Source of the DNA: Balneolales bacterium
GTDB lineage: Bacteria > Bacteroidota > Rhodothermia > Balneolales > Natronogracilivirgulaceae
Direction of reading: 5' to 3'
NCBI GenBank assembly: GCA_007135895.1
Contig: SLHZ01000174.1
Coordinates: forward strand, 1-8,764
DNA: 8,764 bases
Under the pieces are notes generated by a model that was given only the letters and a program-made list of their open reading frames with translations, did no database searches and was not told the DNA's origin. The position numbers and the translations under genes were made by a program. Numbering within the stretch: the first letter of the stretch is position 1; each line of letters opens with the position of its first letter. Positions 6,093 to 8,764 of the stretch are shown here, one piece after another.

Positions 6093-6872
6093 ATGGCTTT
6101 GTATAAATATTTTTTATCTATGCTAACCGCCGTGATCCTGTTCGGTGGCACAGCCTTTGCCGGCAGCCACAGTGTACAGGTACCTGATTCGATCATGATT
6201 TATCATGAGAAGATGGTGATCGCGGAGAATGGCGACGCTGAAGTGCATGTCCATGTACAGTTCGGCGCCAGCGAACCGGGCCGGTATATCATTCCTCTGA
6301 ATGCGAGCCGTCCCCAAAACCTGCAAATGGTTTCACATCCCGAAATCGGAACAAAAGTACATCGTGAGCACGGTATACGATTCATTGCCCTGGATATTCA
6401 GGAGGTGGATCAGCCGGTTACCGATGTGTTGCGTCTCAAGTACACCCTTCCGGGTTACTTTGTATTTGATGAGCAGCGTAAAGACGCCCTGGGTCGGATC
6501 CGGTTCAGTTACCGGTTTACCAATTCGGTCAACCCTGCCATAAAAGAGTACAAGTTTACCGTGCTCTTTGCTCAGCCCTACAATAATCACTTCATTGGGG
6601 CTACCCGGAATATTGTCCGTGGCCGCAGCAGTGATTTCGATGCCATCGATATCTATCGTGACAAGGAAACCGGTTTAAACGGCTTCACCGTCACAAAGAA
6701 TGACATGCGCTTTGGCCGTCCTTCGTCCATTCGTGCCGAGATCAAGGACCATTCACCTTCGTTCCTCTTCTTGCTGGCCATGCTTGTGTTTGCCGGATGG
6801 GGATTCTGGTACTATCGCGGCCATCTGGAAGATACCGGTGAAGAGAAGCAGCTTGTGAAAGGTCTCGAATAA
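6093..6872 (+). CDS. Exported protein with C-terminal membrane anchor, unknown function (transporter partner?)
   Basis: A 259-aa protein I do not recognise. It begins with a clear signal peptide (MALYKYF, then a hydrophobic core, cleavage likely after AFA at 23). A largely beta-type extracytoplasmic region follows (about 24-222), rich in alternating hydrophobic/polar strands such as AEVHVHVQFG and RIRFSYRF. One TM helix lies at about 223-241 (FLFLLAMLVFAGWGFWYY) and a short charged cytosolic tail ends the protein. There are no cysteines and no recognisable catalytic motif. The N-terminal part (MVIAENGDAEVHVHVQFGAS...GRYIIPLNAS) loosely recalls the start of DUF2207-type membrane proteins, but this is a weak impression. 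It starts 44 bp after the DASS stop codon with its own Shine-Dalgarno and ends just before a terminator hairpin, so it is probably co-transcribed with the transporter. A role as an accessory, periplasmic-facing subunit or sensor for the transporter is inference from position and topology. Confidence 0.85.
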   Translation: MALYKYFLSMLTAVILFGGTAFAGSHSVQVPDSIMIYHEKMVIAENGDAEVHVHVQFGASEPGRYIIPLNASRPQNLQMVSHPEIGTKVHREHGIRFIALDIQEVDQPVTDVLRLKYTLPGYFVFDEQRKDALGRIRFSYRFTNSVNPAIKEYKFTVLFAQPYNNHFIGATRNIVRGRSSDFDAIDIYRDKETGLNGFTVTKNDMRFGRPSSIRAEIKDHSPSFLFLLAMLVFAGWGFWYYRGHLEDTGEEKQLVKGLE

Positions 6873-6873
6873 T

Positions 6874-6889
6874 TGGCCTGATCTTTGCT
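6874..6889 (+). promoter_or_regulatory. Sigma-54-like -24/-12 promoter upstream of the porin
   Basis: TGGCCTG-ATCT-TTGCT fits TGGCAYG-N4-TTGCW at nine of the specified positions, including both key dinucleotides GG and GC at the exact 12-bp offset. It begins 2 bp after the stop codon of the exported-protein gene. Transcription would begin near 6900, directly before the hairpin at 6904, and reach the porin at 7080. Activity is inferred only. Confidence 0.45.
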
Positions 6890-6903
6890 TTATGACTCTA
6901 ATA

Positions 6904-6950
6904 CATGCACCTCTCCGGCATAAATTAATGGAGAGGTGCATGGTTTCTTT
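6904..6950 (+). terminator. Hairpin terminator after the DASS/exported-protein operon
   Basis: A perfect 13-bp stem (CATGCACCTCTCC at 6904-6916 with its complement at 6930-6942) closes a 13-nt AT-rich loop and is followed by GTTTCTTT, a broken U-tract. It lies 31 bp after the stop codon at 6872. The interrupted U-run makes termination probably partial. If the sigma-54-like element just upstream is used, the same hairpin would form the 5' end of the porin leader. Confidence 0.7.
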
Positions 6951-7032
6951 AGCCGTGTAATTTGCATCAAAGTTGAAATATTGGACAGTTTTTTTAACGA
7001 AGTGGAAGTGATTTTCAGCGGTACTTGCAATT

Positions 7033-7040
7033 TAGTTTTG
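7033..7040 (+). promoter_or_regulatory. Bacteroidota-type -7 element before the porin
   Basis: TAGTTTTG matches the TAnnTTTG -7 element used by the primary sigma factor of Bacteroidota. It would start transcription about 30 nt before the ATG at 7080. No good TTTG -33 partner is seen at the right distance, so this is a moderate call. Two TTGCAA palindromes (7025-7030 and 7038-7043) bracket it. Confidence 0.4.
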
Positions 7041-7071
7041 CAACAATCTCAAATTATTTAATTAAGCTAAC

Positions 7072-7075
7072 GAGG
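7072..7075 (+). promoter_or_regulatory. Ribosome binding site of the porin gene
   Basis: GAGG within AACGAGG lies 4 nt before the ATG at 7080, a short spacing. It is the same string as before the DASS gene. Confidence 0.5.
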
Positions 7076-7079
7076 AATT

Positions 7080-8180
7080 ATGAAAAGGAACTTTTCCAGT
7101 GCAGTGTTTATGACACTGCTAATGTTGCTGTTTGCAACAACAGCCGTTGATGCCCAGGATTTCAAAATGCGAGGTCGTCTGCAAGTTGATGGCCTGATGG
7201 GGCTGAATGACGCGGATGATTTCAGCAATGGTTTCAACAACCGCCGAGCCCGTCTGGGTGCGAACGGCAAGTTGACCGACAAATGGGATGGGCGGATTGA
7301 AATTGATTTTGCCGATAACGATTTGGATGCAAAAGATTTTCGTATGCGTCGGTCTTTTGAAAATAATGGACGCCTCTGGATTGGCCAGTTCAAAGTGCCC
7401 TATGGACTCAATGAACTCACCAGTTCCAACGAAATCTCTCTGATTGAAAGAGCTTCTCCCTCCAACGCCTTTACCTATGGTCGTCGAATGGGTGTTGCCT
7501 ATGAGATGCATCCTGGAGATTTCGGTTTCAAAACGATGCTGTTTGGCCGTGAAATTGGTCAGACACCCACCGGGGATATGCCCATTGGTTTGGCACTTCG
7601 TGCATATTATGCGCTTGGTTTGGCAGATGGTACTCTTCACCTGGGTGCCGCCGGTACCTATGAGAACAACATGGATGACACCAACATGCGCTTCCGTGAG
7701 CGTCCGGAAGCCCGTGGCAGCGATGGTGGTATCCGGTTAGTTGACTCCGGAACGATCAGTGATGTTGAAGACAATATCCGGGCTGGTGTTGAGCTTGCCT
7801 TCCTGCGCGGACCCATTGCTTTTGAAGCGGAATTCTTCTATGTAAGTCTGAATGTAGACAACGGAAGCGATCGTCAGTTCAGCGGTGCCTATGCTCAGGT
7901 CAGCTACGCCCTGAATGGAGCAAAAAGGTACAGCAAAGGCGATGTCCGTGCCGTACGCCCGGCCAGTGAAGACGGTGCATGGGAATTTGTTGCCCGCTTC
8001 AGCAACATCAACCTGAACGCCGGCACAATTACGGGTGGTGAACAGAATAATATCACCCTTGGTGTCAACCGCTTCGTCACACGCAACCTTCGTTTCATGG
8101 GTAACCTGATCGTGGTTAATGTTGACGAGCTCGATGATACACCGATTCTCCTGACAATGCGTGCACAGTATCACTTTTAA
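7080..8180 (+). CDS. OprO/OprP-family outer-membrane porin
   Basis: A 366-aa protein with a signal peptide (MKRNF..., hydrophobic core, cleavage likely after VDA at 25) and a beta-barrel body that ends in the outer-membrane C-terminal aromatic (QYHF). Family landmarks are the RRARLGANGKLTDKWDGRIE strand pair (from R55), IGQFKVPYGLNELTSS (101-116) followed by LIERASPSNAF, GAWEFVARFSN (299-309) and FVTRNLRFMGN near the end. These fit the phosphate-selective porin O/P family, though at 366 aa it is shorter than many members. OprP and OprO select phosphate and pyrophosphate through lysine/arginine ladders. Here selectivity cannot be judged without a model, and many family members outside Pseudomonas are not phosphate-specific. 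It has its own promoter region and probably provides outer-membrane passage for the substrate of the neighbouring inner-membrane transporters. Confidence 0.9.
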   Translation: MKRNFSSAVFMTLLMLLFATTAVDAQDFKMRGRLQVDGLMGLNDADDFSNGFNNRRARLGANGKLTDKWDGRIEIDFADNDLDAKDFRMRRSFENNGRLWIGQFKVPYGLNELTSSNEISLIERASPSNAFTYGRRMGVAYEMHPGDFGFKTMLFGREIGQTPTGDMPIGLALRAYYALGLADGTLHLGAAGTYENNMDDTNMRFRERPEARGSDGGIRLVDSGTISDVEDNIRAGVELAFLRGPIAFEAEFFYVSLNVDNGSDRQFSGAYAQVSYALNGAKRYSKGDVRAVRPASEDGAWEFVARFSNINLNAGTITGGEQNNITLGVNRFVTRNLRFMGNLIVVNVDELDDTPILLTMRAQYHF

Positions 8181-8197
8181 CGGGGGTCACCTTTGCT

Positions 8198-8306
8198 CAA
8201 TCGGGAACCGGAAATACCGGAGTGTGATGACGGACTCATTCGGGTTGGGTTCCTCAGGAACCATATGAGTCCGCCCCTCTGTATATTCCGGGTTATCCCG
8301 CGGTTG
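8198..8306 (+). ncRNA. Rod-like structured RNA element between porin and Na/Pi gene
   Basis: The region folds into one long imperfect hairpin. CGGGAACCGGAAATAC (8202-8217) pairs throughout with 8281-8300, with three small bulges on the 3' side (8285, 8290, 8295-8296). CAA 8198-8200 pairs with TTG 8304-8306, and GGAG 8219-8222 with CTCT 8277-8280 (one G-U). CGGACTCAT 8231-8239 pairs with 8265-8273, and GGTTCC 8248-8253 with GGAACC 8257-8262 around a TCA triloop. No U-tract follows it. It lies after the porin stop and before an intrinsic terminator. I do not recognise it as a known riboswitch. It may be a 3' UTR structure, a small RNA, the sensor part of an attenuator, or a palindromic repeat element. 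Confidence 0.5.
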
Positions 8307-8324
8307 AAAAGAGGTGAATGATGC

Positions 8325-8378
8325 AGACTTCTCTGACTACAATTATTTAAACACGTAGTCGGGGAAGTCTTTTTTTTT
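8325..8378 (+). terminator. Strong Rho-independent terminator
   Basis: A 16-bp stem pairs AGACTTCTCTGACTAC (8325-8340) with GTAGTCGGGGAAGTCT (8355-8370). All positions pair, with two G-U pairs. It closes a 14-nt AT-rich loop and runs into nine T residues (8370-8378). It can end the porin transcript. Because the Na/Pi ATG is only 25 nt further on, it may also act as an attenuator for that gene. Confidence 0.9.
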
Positions 8379-8403
8379 GCCATGGATTATTCATTCATCT
8401 TCC

Positions 8404-8764
8404 ATGAATTATTCATTTTTTGATTTCCTGCAGCTGGTTGGTTCTCTCGGAATCTTCATCTTCGGAATGAAGATCATGAGCGAGGGACTGCAGAAAGTGG
8501 CAGGAAGCAAGCTCCGGAGCATTCTCACCCGCATGACCTCGACCCGGCTGATGGGGATCATCACCGGTTTTGTGGTCACGGTTCTGGTACAATCCTCTTC
8601 GGCCACCTCGGTCATGGTGGTCAGCTTTGTCAATGCCGGACTGCTTACCTTCATCGAGTCGACCGGCATAATAATGGGTGCCAATGTGGGGACGACCATT
8701 ACGGCCTGGATTGTGGCCGTATTCGGTTTCAAGGTGAGTATCATGCCCATTGCCATCGCCATGA
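8404..8764 (+). CDS. Na+/phosphate cotransporter family protein, 5' part
   Basis: The first 120 residues of a membrane protein that runs off the window. It starts MNYSFFDFLQLVGSLGIFIFGMKIMSEGLQ, and then shows the family signatures VQSSSATSVMV (62-72) and GANVGTTIT (92-100), characteristic of the PF02690-type Na/Pi cotransporter repeat (the bacterial NptA/YjbB-like group). The two signatures are the substrate- and sodium-binding half-motifs of the first repeat. The second repeat, and a possible PhoU-like C-terminal domain found in many bacterial members, would lie beyond the window. No good Shine-Dalgarno precedes the ATG. An alternative in-frame TTG at 8377 is possible but lies in the terminator U-tract. 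The predicted role is sodium-coupled phosphate movement across the inner membrane. Confidence 0.9.
   Translation, partial: MNYSFFDFLQLVGSLGIFIFGMKIMSEGLQKVAGSKLRSILTRMTSTRLMGIITGFVVTVLVQSSSATSVMVVSFVNAGLLTFIESTGIIMGANVGTTITAWIVAVFGFKVSIMPIAIAM

Noticed and set aside
7119..7640. 173-codon minus-strand open frame inside the porin gene
   Set aside because: Antisense shadow of the porin. The plus-strand frame carries the family motifs, signal peptide and C-terminal Phe.
8231..8273. Hairpin with CGGACTCAT arms considered as a separate terminator
   Set aside because: It is followed by CCCCTCT and no T-run. It fits better as the inner part of the larger rod at 8198-8306.
1..8764. Search for CRISPR arrays, tRNA or rRNA genes, insertion sequences and attachment sites
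   Set aside because: No regularly spaced repeats of suitable length, no tRNA-like cloverleaf with a CCA end, no transposase-like protein and no flanking target duplications were seen.

Overview
The window carries part of a bacterial chromosome that looks built for taking up and sensing an anion. The best guess for the host is the Bacteroidota/Balneolota/Rhodothermota side of the tree. The reasons are roughly 50% GC, sparse and weak Shine-Dalgarno sequences, a TAnnTTTG-type promoter element before the porin gene, and an OprO/P-type porin. This placement is inference from a few weak signals.

Layout. Positions 1-207 are the 3' end of an unrecognised gene (+) whose product ends in a Lys/Ser-rich tail. 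Converging on it is a three-gene minus-strand operon, read from about 4004 down to 236. It encodes a membrane-anchored PhnD-type solute-binding protein, a two-TM Cache-like/HAMP histidine kinase and a sigma-54-dependent (NtrC-family) response regulator. Both junctions are 4-bp ATGA overlaps. A 409-bp divergent intergenic region (4071-4479) separates this operon from a plus-strand transport block. It holds a 9-bp inverted repeat with a third copy, a symmetric palindrome, a sigma-54-like -24/-12 element and a set of tandem 9-bp repeats.

The plus-strand block contains a DASS/SLC13-family anion transporter (4480-6048), an unrecognised exported protein with one C-terminal TM anchor (6093-6872), a hairpin terminator, an OprO/P-family porin (7080-8180), a long rod-like RNA-foldable element (8198-8306), a strong intrinsic terminator (8325-8378) and the 5' end of a Na+/phosphate cotransporter-family gene (8404 to the window edge).

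Working model (inference). The PhnD-like protein binds an anion outside the inner membrane and modulates the kinase. The kinase phosphorylates the NtrC-type regulator, which binds the repeated TGGCGAAAA-type sites about 100-145 bp upstream of the sigma-54-like element and switches on the DASS transporter and its exported partner. The porin, which has its own sigma-54-like element, could supply the outer-membrane route. The order solute-binding protein, kinase, sigma-54 regulator is that of the arsenite-sensing AioXSR systems. The binding protein here has no cysteine at all, so thiol-based arsenite sensing is unlikely and another anion (phosphate or phosphonate type, sulfur oxyanion, or di/tricarboxylate) is more plausible. 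The Na/Pi gene starts only 25 nt after a strong terminator that follows a highly structured RNA, which looks like an attenuator or riboswitch arrangement.
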